From Streptomyces mashuensis (GTDB taxonomy: Bacteria > Actinomycetota > Actinomycetes > Streptomycetales > Streptomycetaceae), in contig NZ_BNBD01000004.1 of NCBI RefSeq assembly GCF_014654785.1, positions 428,611 through 492,610 of the forward strand: DNA of 64,000 nt, in the 5' to 3' direction. The notes under the pieces were generated by a model, which was given only the letters and a program-made list of their open reading frames with translations, was not told the DNA's origin and searched no databases. Shown in pieces: positions 27,936-36,673 of this stretch (position 1 is its first letter; the number at the start of each line of letters is the position of its first letter). Both the position numbers and the translations under genes were made by a program.

Positions 27936-30071
27936 ATGTCCATTTCCCCTGACACCACCGCCATGCCCGAGGCCGTCGAGACCGCCGAGCTCGTCGAGGT
28001 CACCGAGGCCATCGAGACCGCTCCGGCCGCCGAGGCCGTCGAGCCCACCGAGACCGCCGAGCCCACCGAGCCGCAGATCACCTTCGCCGACCTGGGCCTG
28101 GACGAGGCCGTCGTCCGCAAGCTCGCGCAGAACGGTGTCACCACGCCCTTCCCGATCCAGGCCGCGACCATCCCGGACGCCCTGGCCGGCAAGGACATCC
28201 TGGGCCGCGGCCGCACCGGCTCCGGCAAGACCCTCTCCTTCGGCCTGCCGCTGCTGTCCGTGCTGGCCGACGGCCACACCGAGCGCAAGCGCCCGCGCGG
28301 CCTGATCCTCACCCCGACCCGCGAGCTGGCGATGCAGGTCGCCGACGCCCTCCAGCCGTACGGCGACGTGCTCGGCCTGAAGATGAAGGTCGTCTGCGGC
28401 GGTACGTCCATGGGCAACCAGATCCACGCCCTGGAGCGCGGCGTCGACATCCTCGTGGCCACCCCCGGCCGCCTCCGCGACCTGATCGAGCGCGGCGCCG
28501 CCTCCCTGGACAAGGTGCAGATCGCCGTCCTCGACGAGGCCGACCAGATGGCCGACATGGGCTTCCTGCCCGAGGTCACCGAGATCCTCGACCTGGTGCC
28601 GCCGGGCGGCCAGCGCCTGCTGTTCTCCGCGACGCTGGAGAACGAGATCGACACCCTGGTCAAACGCTACCTCGTCGACCCCGTCACGCACGAGGTCGAC
28701 CCGTCGGCCGGCGCGGTCACCACGATGACCCACCACGTGCTCGTGGTGAAGCCGAAGGACAAGGCGCCGGTCACGGCCGCCATCGCCGCCCGCAAGGGCC
28801 GCACGATCATCTTCGTCCGCACCCAGATGGGTGCCGACCGCGTCGCCGAGCAGCTGCTCGACGCCGGTGTGCGCGCCGACGCGCTGCACGGCGGCATGAC
28901 GCAGGGCGCCCGCACCCGGGTCCTGGAGAACTTCAAGGCCGGCCAGGTCAACGTCCTGGTCGCCACCGACGTCGCCGCCCGCGGCATCCACGTCGACGGC
29001 ATCGACCTGGTGCTGAACGTGGACCCGGCCGGTGACCACAAGGACTACCTGCACCGCTCGGGCCGCACCGCCCGCGCCGGCCAGTCCGGCACCGTGGTCT
29101 CCCTGGCCCTGCCGCACCAGCGCCGCCAGATCTTCCGCCTGATGGAGGACGCGGGCGTCGACGCCTCGCGCCACATCGTCGGCGGCGCCGGCGCCTTCGA
29201 CGAGGACGTCGCCCGCATCACCGGCGCCCGCTCCCTGACCGAGGTCCAGGCCGACTCCGCCGCCAACGCCGCCAAGCAGGCCGAGCGCGAGCTGCGCGAC
29301 CTGACCCGCGCCCTGGAGCGCGCCCAGCGCCGCGCCACCGAGCTCCGCGAGGAGGCCGACCGCCTCCTGGCCCGCGCCGCCCGCGAGCGCGGCGAGGACC
29401 CGGACGAGGCCCTGGCCGCGGCCGCCGAGGTCGCCGCGGCCGAGGCGGCGAAGGAGGCCGAGGCCGAGGCCCGCGCCGAGGCCGCGGCCGCCGCCCCGCG
29501 CATCCCGTCCCAGCCGGGCCGCGAGGACCGCGACCGGGACCGCGGCGACCGCGGTGGCTTCCGCCGTGACGACCGTCGCGACGACCGTGGCGGCTTCCGC
29601 CGTGACGACCGTCGCGAGGACCGCGGTGGCTTCCGCCGCGAGGAGCGCCGTGACGACCGTGGCGGCTTCCGCCGCGAGGAGCGCCGTGACGACCGTGGCG
29701 GCTTCCGCCGGGACGACCGTCGCGACGACCGCCGTGACGACCGCGGTGGCTTCCGCCGTGAGGACCGTCGCGACGACCGTGGCGGCTTCCGCCGGGACGA
29801 GCGCCGTGACGACCGTGGCGGTTTCCGCCGGGACGACCGTCGCGACGGTGGCTTCCGCCGCGAGGAGCGCCGTGACGACCGCGTGGGCGGCGGCTTCCGC
29901 TCCGGTGGCAGCGACCGTCCGTACAACCGCGACCGCCGCGACGACCACCGCCCCTCCGGCGGCTTCCGCTCCGGCAACGCCGACCGCCCGTACGGCCGTC
30001 GGGACGACCACCGCGGCGGCTCGTCCTTCGACCGCCGCACCGACAAGCCGCGCTGGAAGCGCAACGGCTGA
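27936..30071 (+). CDS. DEAD-box RNA helicase with RGG-like C-terminal repeats
   Basis: This 711-residue helicase has an acidic low-complexity N-terminus (to about residue 47). It then has a Q motif ending TPFPIQAATIP, Walker A GRTGSGKT (residues 92-99), PTRELA, VLDEADQMADMGF, FSATL and HRSGRTARAG. A coiled-coil-like Glu/Arg/Ala helix follows the core. The last 180 residues repeat (D/E)DRGGFRR(D/E)(D/E)RR about eight times and then GGFRSG units. Such tails bind RNA non-specifically and may drive condensate formation. It probably remodels structured mRNA or helps ribosome assembly. ATG at 27936 has GGAAGG at a long spacing, so the start is uncertain. Confidence 0.88.
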   Translation: MSISPDTTAMPEAVETAELVEVTEAIETAPAAEAVEPTETAEPTEPQITFADLGLDEAVVRKLAQNGVTTPFPIQAATIPDALAGKDILGRGRTGSGKTLSFGLPLLSVLADGHTERKRPRGLILTPTRELAMQVADALQPYGDVLGLKMKVVCGGTSMGNQIHALERGVDILVATPGRLRDLIERGAASLDKVQIAVLDEADQMADMGFLPEVTEILDLVPPGGQRLLFSATLENEIDTLVKRYLVDPVTHEVDPSAGAVTTMTHHVLVVKPKDKAPVTAAIAARKGRTIIFVRTQMGADRVAEQLLDAGVRADALHGGMTQGARTRVLENFKAGQVNVLVATDVAARGIHVDGIDLVLNVDPAGDHKDYLHRSGRTARAGQSGTVVSLALPHQRRQIFRLMEDAGVDASRHIVGGAGAFDEDVARITGARSLTEVQADSAANAAKQAERELRDLTRALERAQRRATELREEADRLLARAARERGEDPDEALAAAAEVAAAEAAKEAEAEARAEAAAAAPRIPSQPGREDRDRDRGDRGGFRRDDRRDDRGGFRRDDRREDRGGFRREERRDDRGGFRREERRDDRGGFRRDDRRDDRRDDRGGFRREDRRDDRGGFRRDERRDDRGGFRRDDRRDGGFRREERRDDRVGGGFRSGGSDRPYNRDRRDDHRPSGGFRSGNADRPYGRRDDHRGGSSFDRRTDKPRWKRNG
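29535..29890 (+). repeat. 36-base tandem coding repeats in the helicase tail
   Basis: About eight degenerate units of roughly 36 bases, GACCGTGGCGGCTTCCGCCG followed by GACGACCGTCGC and variants. They encode the DRGGFRR repeats. Confidence 0.8.
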
Positions 30072-30087
30072 CACCACCAGCTGATAT

Positions 30088-30124
30088 GAGGGCCCGTACG
30101 GCGTTCCACGCCGCACGGGCCCTC
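30088..30124 (+). terminator. Helicase terminator
   Basis: GAGGGCCCGT pairs with ACGGGCCCTC, with an inner ACGGCG/CGCCGC-like stem, 16 bases after the stop. Confidence 0.75.
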
Positions 30125-30203
30125 GTGCGTGACCGCCCCGGACACGTGTGTGACCCACAACGACTCCGGCTCCGGCGGCGGTCCGGGCTATGCTGCGGTG
30201 TAC

Positions 30204-30276
30204 GGGCCGTTAGCTCAATTGGCAGAGCAGTGGACTTTTAATCCATTGGTTGTGGGTTCGAGTCCCACACGGCCTA
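30204..30276 (+). tRNA. tRNA-Lys(UUU)
   Basis: The 73-base cloverleaf has acceptor GGGCCGT/ACGGCCT. Anticodon stem TGGA/TCCA closes loop CTTTTAA (anticodon UUU), and the T loop is TTCGAGT. Its 3' end faces an integrase remnant on the opposite strand, so it is the likely attachment site of a lost element. Confidence 0.95.
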
Positions 30277-30319
30277 CCGCCCGATGAGGTCGCGACACCG
30301 TCTCTGACCTGCATCTTCT

Positions 30320-30349
30320 CGCCCCGGCTGGGTTTCTCCAGCCGGGGCG
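30320..30349. terminator. Hairpin after tRNA-Lys
   Basis: CGCCCCGGCTGG-N6-CCAGCCGGGGCG, a 12-pair perfect hairpin 44 bases beyond the tRNA. Confidence 0.65.
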
Positions 30350-30361
30350 AAGACATGTCTG

Positions 30362-30563
30362 GGGCCTCATGTGAGCCCGAAGTGAGCCCGGCAGCGTCGG
30401 GGTTACCGGCCGAGCGGGCCCGGGGCGCCAGGCACGCGGCGTTCTCCGCGACTTCCCCGTCGGTCTCCGGCAGCAGCCTCGTGCAGCTATCCGAGATCGG
30501 CGTGATGGTGGTGTGCCGCAGCATCTCCTTGATCTTGTGGAGATCGCCGCCGCGCGACGCAGA
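30362..30563 (-). pseudogene. C-terminal remnant of a tyrosine integrase
   Basis: The minus-strand translation DLHKIKEMLRHTTITPISDS, then CTRLLPE and ENAACLAPRARS, matches the end of actinobacterial element integrases (typically KEMLRHSSI...SDTYTSLLPEV...AARLIPR, from memory). The catalytic Tyr of the DTYT motif is replaced by Cys (DSCT). A stop codon lies directly upstream at 30564, and no upstream catalytic domain follows in any frame. It ends next to tRNA-Lys in the orientation normal for int genes. It is a dead relic of an integrated plasmid or phage. Confidence 0.65.
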
Positions 30564-30633
30564 TCACGCGGCGTCCGGGTGCGGCCGGCTGCGGAACGGC
30601 CACAGTGGCGCTGTCGAGGGCGCCCCCGACCTC

Positions 30634-30659
30634 GGGTGCTCCAGTCGTCCGGAGCACCC
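30634..30659 (-). terminator. Terminator of the lanthipeptide-like gene
   Basis: GGGTGCTCC-N8-GGAGCACCC, a nine-pair perfect hairpin, starts 11 bases beyond the stop codon of the small minus-strand gene. Confidence 0.65.
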
Positions 30660-30670
30660 GCTATGGCCCG

Positions 30671-30787
30671 TCAGTCGTCCTGGCACAGAACGATGCTCAA
30701 ATTGCTGGGCTCGTCGCTCCGCGACAAGAACAGCGCGTCTCCGTGTTCGTCGTCCGCCACCAGGGCCTGGAGGTCGAGCAGCGTCAT
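30671..30787 (-). CDS. Putative class III lanthipeptide (SapB/AmfS-like) precursor peptide
   Basis: A 38-residue open frame beginning ATG at 30787, directly after AAGGGGGAGGAC. The leader has LLDLQ at residues 3-7, the sequence that class III lanthipeptide kinase-cyclases recognise (ILELQ-type motif; SapB and AmfS leaders start M-x-L-x-DLQ). The C-terminus has SNLSIVLC (residues 28-35), exactly the SxxSxxxC pattern that becomes a lanthionine or labionin ring. An acidic QDD tail follows. SapB-type precursors have two such motifs; only one is present here. Nothing encoding a LanKC synthetase or exporter lies within the window, so it is an orphan or decayed gene, or it is matured in trans. A hairpin terminator follows. 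Confidence 0.6.
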   Translation of the reverse strand: MTLLDLQALVADDEHGDALFLSRSDEPSNLSIVLCQDD

Positions 30788-30977
30788 GTCCTCCCCCTTC
30801 CGCTTGGCGCCATGCCCTGACACTTCCCGTCCGGCAGGCCCCCGAACCTGGCCGTCCCCGAACTTGAGGGCGGCAGCATCGCGGGGAAAGCGGCGTCCCC
30901 CATGTCCCCGCGACCGGTCGCATCTCGCGCACCGGCCGGGCCTCCGGCGCCCCTACGGCGTCAGGCCGCCCCCGTGC

Positions 30978-31325
30978 TCACCGCGCGCCGGCCTCGCCGG
31001 CCAGGGCCCGCTCGTACGCGTGGAAGCCGTCCTCGACCCCCAGCAGCACGTCGTTGAAGGTCAGGTAGCCCTCGGCGACGATCGGGGTGTCCCGCAGTGC
31101 CTCGATCAGGAAGTAGTACGCGCCCAGGTCGTCGGTCTCCAGCACGGCGAAGTCCGAGAACCGGCCGTTGAACGCCTCGGCGTCGTAGAAGCGTGCGGTG
31201 ACCCGGCCGGCGTGGGCGGCGAAGACCGGCTCCAGGTGGGTCTCGCGCAGGGTGTTGCGCTGCTCGCGGGAGAGGGCGAGCCAGCGCGGGGTGACGGTGT
31301 AGGTGAGGACGATGCCGTACTTCAT
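30978..31325 (-). CDS. Darcynin-like small protein
   Basis: This 115-residue soluble protein starts MKYGIVLTYTVTPRWLALSR and contains ARFYDAEAFNGRFSDFAVLE and AYYFLIEALRDTPIV. That pattern fits the darcynin family (domain of unknown function) as I remember it. The fold is probably a ferredoxin-like dimeric barrel related to small monooxygenases or muconolactone-isomerase-like proteins, which is inference. GGGGG precedes ATG at 31325. It is divergent from a TetR-type gene, and its promoter overlaps GTTAAC repeats, so it is very likely the regulator's target. Confidence 0.6.
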   Translation of the reverse strand: MKYGIVLTYTVTPRWLALSREQRNTLRETHLEPVFAAHAGRVTARFYDAEAFNGRFSDFAVLETDDLGAYYFLIEALRDTPIVAEGYLTFNDVLLGVEDGFHAYERALAGEAGAR

Positions 31326-31348
31326 GGGGACCCCCGGGACATGAGTCG

Positions 31349-31405
31349 GTTAACGAGTTAACGGCGTTAACTTTCAGGCCGTAGGGTAAAGTGAAACCCG
31401 TTAAC
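31349..31405. promoter_or_regulatory. Four GTTAAC sites between darcynin-like gene and TetR gene
   Basis: GTTAAC occurs at 31349, 31357, 31366 and 31400. The middle pair forms GTTAAC-GGC-GTTAAC. The hexamer is self-palindromic and AT-rich against the background, as expected for a TetR operator. Confidence 0.65.
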
Positions 31406-31413
31406 TTTGTCAA
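31383..31413 (-). promoter_or_regulatory. Promoter of the darcynin-like gene
   Basis: Minus strand: a consensus -35 TTGACA (31408-31413), then either TTTACC at 17 bases or TACCCT at 19 bases spacing as the -10. One GTTAAC lies in the spacer, an ideal repression position. Confidence 0.6.
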
Positions 31414-31441
31414 GTGAGCGAGCGGAAAGGGGCGGCCGGCC

Positions 31442-32167
31442 GTGTCGAGCACTCCGCGCACTCCGCGCACCGCCGTCGGCGGGCGCCGGCACCGCGTCCG
31501 TGAGGAGGCGCTGGCCGAGATCCTGCGCACCGGCAGGCGGCTGCTGGTCGAGGAGGGGCCGGGCGCCGTCACGCTGCGCGCGATCGCCCGCGAGATGGGG
31601 ATGACCGCGCCGGCCCTGTACCGCTACTACGCCGGCCACCGGGAGCTGGTCCAGGCGCTGACCTCGTCGCTCTACGACGAGCTCGCCGACGCCCTGGCCG
31701 CCGCCCGGGACCGGCACCCGGCCGCCGGACCCGGGCGGCAGCTGCGCGAGGTGTGCCACGAACTGCGCGCCTGGGCGCTGGCCCACCCCCGCGAGTTCGG
31801 GCTGCTGTTCGCCAAGCCCGTCGCGGACGCCGACACCACGCCCGGCACGGTGGCGCACGACTCGGGCTGGCGCTTCGGCGGCGTGCTCCTCGGCCTGATG
31901 GTCGAGCTCTGGCGCAAGGGCGGCATCCGTCCGCCCACCGGCCTGGACCCGTCCTGGGCGGCCCAGCTGGAGGAGGTCCGCGAGCACCTCTCCGGCGCGC
32001 CCGTGCCGCTGGACGTCATCTACGTCTTCGTCGCCTGCTGGACGCGCCTCTACGGAACCGTGGCCGTCGAGGTCTTCGGCCATCTCGACTTCGCCCTCAC
32101 CGACCCGGAACCGCTCTTCACCCACACGGTGGACGAGATCCTGGCGGCCCTGGGGGAACCGCGCTGA
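31442..32167 (+). CDS. TetR family transcriptional regulator
   Basis: This 241-residue repressor has an N-terminal helix-turn-helix, AVTLRAIAREMGMTAPALYR followed by YYAGHRELV (about residues 40-70). The ligand-binding half ends with a conserved-looking WTRLYGTVAVEVFGHLDF, typical of the WHG/TetR_C_13 group. GTG at 31442 follows AAAGGGG at long spacing. It is transcribed away from the darcynin-like gene, and GTTAAC repeats lie between the two starts, so it most likely represses that gene and itself. The ligand is unknown. Confidence 0.85.
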   Translation: MSSTPRTPRTAVGGRRHRVREEALAEILRTGRRLLVEEGPGAVTLRAIAREMGMTAPALYRYYAGHRELVQALTSSLYDELADALAAARDRHPAAGPGRQLREVCHELRAWALAHPREFGLLFAKPVADADTTPGTVAHDSGWRFGGVLLGLMVELWRKGGIRPPTGLDPSWAAQLEEVREHLSGAPVPLDVIYVFVACWTRLYGTVAVEVFGHLDFALTDPEPLFTHTVDEILAALGEPR

Positions 32168-32254
32168 GGGCGCCGGCGGCCGGGTTCGGGATTCCTGCCG
32201 CCACGCCGTTCCGGTTGCGGACCCGGTCGTGGGGCGGGCGCTAGCGTGTCGGTT

Positions 32255-32316
32255 GGGAACGGGGCGGCCGGTCGGCTCCAGGGTCCTCTGGCCGGGTCCG
32301 GTGCGGTCCCGTTCCC
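32255..32316 (-). terminator. Probable terminator of the EF-Tu gene
   Basis: GGGAACGGG pairs with CCCGTTCCC around a GC-rich loop, 13 bases beyond the stop codon on the minus strand. Confidence 0.5.
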
Positions 32317-32328
32317 GCCCTCCGCCGG

Positions 32329-33522
<1,194 letters not shown>

Positions 33523-33974
33523 TGGGAACCTCCTGTTCACCTCAGCAGGACGAAGGAAGGCCGGCGGCGCCGATCCCTCGCGTCCTGAAATGTCCACATC
33601 GCGCTCACGCCCGTCAGGAACGCCCAGGGACGCCCAGGAACGTACAAACCCGCCGTACCAGTCGAACCCGTCGATACGCAGAGCAATGCACCCGTAACTC
33701 TATGGCGTCACAGCCTCGTGTGGCGCGCGCCACGTCCCCGGATGGGCGAGCGGTGGTGCCGAGGGGTCACCCGGGCGAGCGGGCGCCGGGCCCGCCCGGC
33801 GCCCGCGGGGGGCCGGGGTCCGCCTGGTGAGACGGCGGGCGAACGGTGCGACCCGTGCGGGTGGTGGCGCGCCGGTACTGGTCCGGGTTTGCGGAGGAAT
33901 GCCGGAAGGCCGCCGGCCCGGCCGGCCCTAGGGTGTGCGCCCCCGGGGACCGGAAGTGCCGGAGGTAAGACGCC
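33523..33974. other. Divergent intergenic region, tuf / MFS transporter
   Basis: About 450 bases with no supported gene. It should carry the tuf promoter on the minus strand, but no convincing consensus is visible. The only strong structure is the hairpin at 33779-33806. Confidence 0.5.
33779..33806. terminator. Perfect 12-pair hairpin in the tuf/MFS intergenic region
   Basis: GCGGGCGCCGGG-CCCG-CCCGGCGCCCGC. It has no T tract and no upstream gene to terminate, so its role is unclear. Confidence 0.4.
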
Positions 33975-34006
33975 GTGAGGCATGCGCCATGAGGCATATC
34001 GCATGA
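33975..34006 (+). promoter_or_regulatory. Two overlapping five-codon ORFs leading into the MFS start
   Basis: GTG AGG CAT GCG CCA TGA (33975-33992) has the only good ribosome binding site (GGAGG at 33961). Its stop overlaps ATG AGG CAT ATC GCA TGA (33989-34006), whose stop overlaps the ATG at 34003. This looks like a re-initiation chain. Confidence 0.4.
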
Positions 34007-35502
34007 GACACGTGCGGTTGCTGCGCTGCCGGCGCGTACGGGTGCTCTGGCTGTCCATGACCCTGTCCGTGCTCGGCGACCGGCTCTATGCCCTCGCCGC
34101 CATGTGGGTCGTCTACGACGCCACCGGCTCGTCCTCGCTCATGGGGCTGGTCGCCGCCGTCGAATCCGTGCCGTACGTCGTCGTCGGCGGCGCCGGCTCC
34201 GTCGTCGCCTGGTTCTCCTGCTGGCGCTCGCTGGCCTGGGTGGACGCCGTCCGCGCCCTCGTCGCCGCCGCCCTGCCGCTCCTCTGGTCCCCCGACCCGG
34301 CCGGGCTCACCCTCCTGCTCGTCATGGTGCTGCTGCTCGGCACCCTCAGCGCCGTCTTCGACCCCAACCTCGGCGCCCTCATACCCCAGCTCGTCTCGCC
34401 CGCCGAGGTCGAACAGGTCAGCTCCCTCTTCGACCTCACCGCCCGCATCGCGGCCGCCGCCGGCCAGGGCAGCGTCGGCGCGCTCCTGCTGCTCGTCTCG
34501 GAGATCCACCTCTTCGCCATCGACGGCTTCACGTTCGCCGTCTCGGCCCTCGCCCTCCACTGGCTCGCCCGCCAGCGCGTGACGGGGAGCGCCAGGGGTG
34601 CGGGGGCGCGCACGGGGGCGCGCACGGGGACGCGCACGGGGACGGGTGCGGGGGCGGGCGGGGGCGTGAGCGCGGGAGCGGGCGTCGGCTCGCGGGGCGC
34701 TCGCGGCCTGCGCGCCCTGGAGGGCCTCCTGCGCGCCGCCCGCGCCGCCTCCCCCCGGCGCCTCCTCCGCTCGCTACGGCGCGTACGCCTCCTCCCGCGC
34801 CCCGTACCCGTACTGCCGCCCCTGGGTCACAGCCCGCGCCCCGGTCACCGCCCAGTCCTCGGCCGCCGCCCAGGCCCCGGTCATCGCCCGCGCTCCGGCG
34901 CGCGCGTGCTCGCCGTGCGCGCCTGGCCCCTCCTGCGGGCGCACCCGCGCATCGGCATCGCCGTCGTCCTGCACGGCGCCGCCCTGTTCGCCGGCGCCGT
35001 CTCCACCGTCGGGCTGCCGCCCATGCTCGTCACCCGCTTCGGGCAGGGCGTGGCCGGATACGGGCTCGCCCTCGCCGCCACCGCCGCCGGCGGGCTCGTC
35101 GGCAACCTGCTCACCGGGCACCTGCCGCGCCGCGGCCCCTGGCTGCGCACGTACTGCCTGGCCTGGGTCGTCTCCGGGCTGTCGCTGGCCGGCCTCGGCG
35201 TCGCCGGCTCGCTCGTCCTCGTCGTCCTGCTGTGCGCCTCCTCCGGGCTGCTGCTGCCCGTCGCCGCCGTCACGCTGCGGGCCCGGCTGTCGCGGTTCGG
35301 GCCGGCGCAGCGGCTGCGGCTGCTGACCGTCGACCAGACCGTCAGCCGTACGGCGGCCACCGCCGGCCATCTCGTACTGCCGTTCGCCGTCGACGCCGCG
35401 CCCGCGCACTCCTTCGTCGTCGCCGGACTGCTGCTGTCGGCGCTGGCCGCGGCGGGCTGGTGGGCCGGTGCCCGCATCGCTTCCCCCGCCGGCGAGCCCT
35501 GA
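34003..35502 (+). CDS. MFS efflux-type transporter with long low-complexity loop
   Basis: A roughly 500-residue membrane protein of the MFS drug-export type. About six hydrophobic helices precede and six follow a central cytoplasmic stretch. N-terminal motifs include VLGDRLYALAAMWVVYDATG and a loop FDPNLGALIPQLV. The middle (about residues 195-300) is unusual for the family, with GARTGARTGTRTGTGAGAGG repeats followed by a Pro/Arg-rich run. Hydrophobic helices resume at HPRIGIAVVLHGAALFAG. The substrate is unknown. ATG at 33982 in the same frame is an alternative start, 16 bases from the GGAGG site. ATG at 34003 would be reached by re-initiation. Confidence 0.75.
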   Translation: MRHVRLLRCRRVRVLWLSMTLSVLGDRLYALAAMWVVYDATGSSSLMGLVAAVESVPYVVVGGAGSVVAWFSCWRSLAWVDAVRALVAAALPLLWSPDPAGLTLLLVMVLLLGTLSAVFDPNLGALIPQLVSPAEVEQVSSLFDLTARIAAAAGQGSVGALLLLVSEIHLFAIDGFTFAVSALALHWLARQRVTGSARGAGARTGARTGTRTGTGAGAGGGVSAGAGVGSRGARGLRALEGLLRAARAASPRRLLRSLRRVRLLPRPVPVLPPLGHSPRPGHRPVLGRRPGPGHRPRSGARVLAVRAWPLLRAHPRIGIAVVLHGAALFAGAVSTVGLPPMLVTRFGQGVAGYGLALAATAAGGLVGNLLTGHLPRRGPWLRTYCLAWVVSGLSLAGLGVAGSLVLVVLLCASSGLLLPVAAVTLRARLSRFGPAQRLRLLTVDQTVSRTAATAGHLVLPFAVDAAPAHSFVVAGLLLSALAAAGWWAGARIASPAGEP

Positions 35503-35665
35503 CCGGCCGCGGGGCGGGCCGCGGCCGGATGCCGCCCCCCGGCGGGCAGTTGGTGAAAACTCCGCCCCGCGCCCGTGTTCGCGCCGCTACGGTAAGTGCG
35601 CGGGGAGGGGTGTCGTTTCGGGTCGCGCGGCGATCGCGCGGCGAAGGGTCGGGAGGTCGACGGGC

Positions 35666-36484
35666 ATGGCGAAGACGCGAGCGGGCGGGGGCGAGGACGA
35701 GCACGACCGCGGGAGCGCCGCCCATGGCGAGCACGGCGAGCACGTCGAGCAGCTGCTGGGCCGCGCCCAGAACGGCTTCGAGATCGGCGAGCCCGTCCTG
35801 GCCCGGCTGCGCACCGCCCTGATGCACCAGGCCGAGCTCCGCTCCTACCGGCAGCGCAACGACGACGACCGGCCCCTGCGCTGCAACACCTACCGGCACA
35901 TCTTCCTGCTCGCCGACGGCAGCAGCCTGCTGCTGTACGAGCTGGAGCACGACACGGGCCCGGAGGAGCACTACGTCTACGAGCTGTATGTGCACGAGAG
36001 CGCGCTGGAGGCCGCCGAGCGCCGGGTGCACGACCGCATCGGCGGCGGGGGCATCGGGCCCGACAGCGAGGCCGAGGAGCTGCCCGCCTGGCTCGCGGAG
36101 GAACTGCTGCTCGCCATGGGCCCGACCCGGCCGCGCCGGGAGTACGTCTCGGAGGCGTCGCCCGACCACGCGCGCCGGCTCCTGCGCCGGGCGGAGAACG
36201 CCGACGGCCCGGGGGAGGTGGTGCGCGAGCTGCTGCAGGGCGCGCTCGGCCACCACATCGCGCTGATCACCAAGCCGAGGCGGCGCGGCCCCGGGCGGGA
36301 CGCCACCTGGTGCCGCTTCTACGAGCACGCCTTCCTGCTGGAGGGCGGCGGCGAGGTCAGCCTGTGGGAGCTGGAGCACAACATGACCGCCGACGGCCGG
36401 CTCGTGTGCGAGGTCTACCTCGACGAGGCGGAGGCCGAGGTCGCGGCCGACCGGCACGCACGGGCGCAGGGGGTGGAGTTATAG
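35666..36484 (+). CDS. DUF6227 family protein
   Basis: This 272-residue soluble protein contains two similar halves. LLGRAQNGFEIGEPVLARL then YRHIFLLADGSSLLLYELEH and YVYELYVHE are echoed by YEHAFLLEGGGEVSLWELEH and CEVYLDEAEA. This internal repeat and the DHARRLLRRAENAD motif fit DUF6227 of Streptomyces, a family without known function. No catalytic motif is apparent. ATG at 35666 follows GGGAGG nine bases upstream. The gene is flanked by its own intergenic regions and is probably monocistronic. Confidence 0.7.
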   Translation: MAKTRAGGGEDEHDRGSAAHGEHGEHVEQLLGRAQNGFEIGEPVLARLRTALMHQAELRSYRQRNDDDRPLRCNTYRHIFLLADGSSLLLYELEHDTGPEEHYVYELYVHESALEAAERRVHDRIGGGGIGPDSEAEELPAWLAEELLLAMGPTRPRREYVSEASPDHARRLLRRAENADGPGEVVRELLQGALGHHIALITKPRRRGPGRDATWCRFYEHAFLLEGGGEVSLWELEHNMTADGRLVCEVYLDEAEAEVAADRHARAQGVEL

Positions 36485-36540
36485 GGCCGGACGCCGGGGC
36501 GCGCGCGGGCGGGGCGCGCGCCGGGCGCGTGGCACGCGAT

Positions 36541-36587
36541 CCGGCGGTACGCCCGGCAGTGCATCCGGCGGTACGTCCGGCGGTACG
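36541..36587. repeat. Three CCGGCGGTACG repeats
   Basis: Copies at 36541-36551, 36565-36575 and 36577-36587, in the region upstream of the cold-shock gene. Role unknown. Confidence 0.5.
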
Positions 36588-36673
36588 TGATCCCGCCCAC
36601 GTACCGCCCCACAGCGCCGAATGCCCGTGCTACGCTGAATCGAAGTTGCAGTTGTGGTACCCATGAACTTGTG

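Noticed and set aside
29535..29890. CRISPR-like regular repeats
   Set aside because: The units are contiguous, coding and have no unique spacers. No CRISPR array or cas gene was found anywhere in the window.
29045..30160. Minus-strand Arg/Ser repeat frame and Ala/Val repeat frame opposite the helicase tail
   Set aside because: They are complementary readings of the 36-base helicase repeats.
30564..30932. 122-codon minus-strand frame over the lanthipeptide-like gene
   Set aside because: It is Arg/Gly/Pro-rich with no ribosome binding site and is out of frame with the short gene that has a leader motif, Shine-Dalgarno and terminator.
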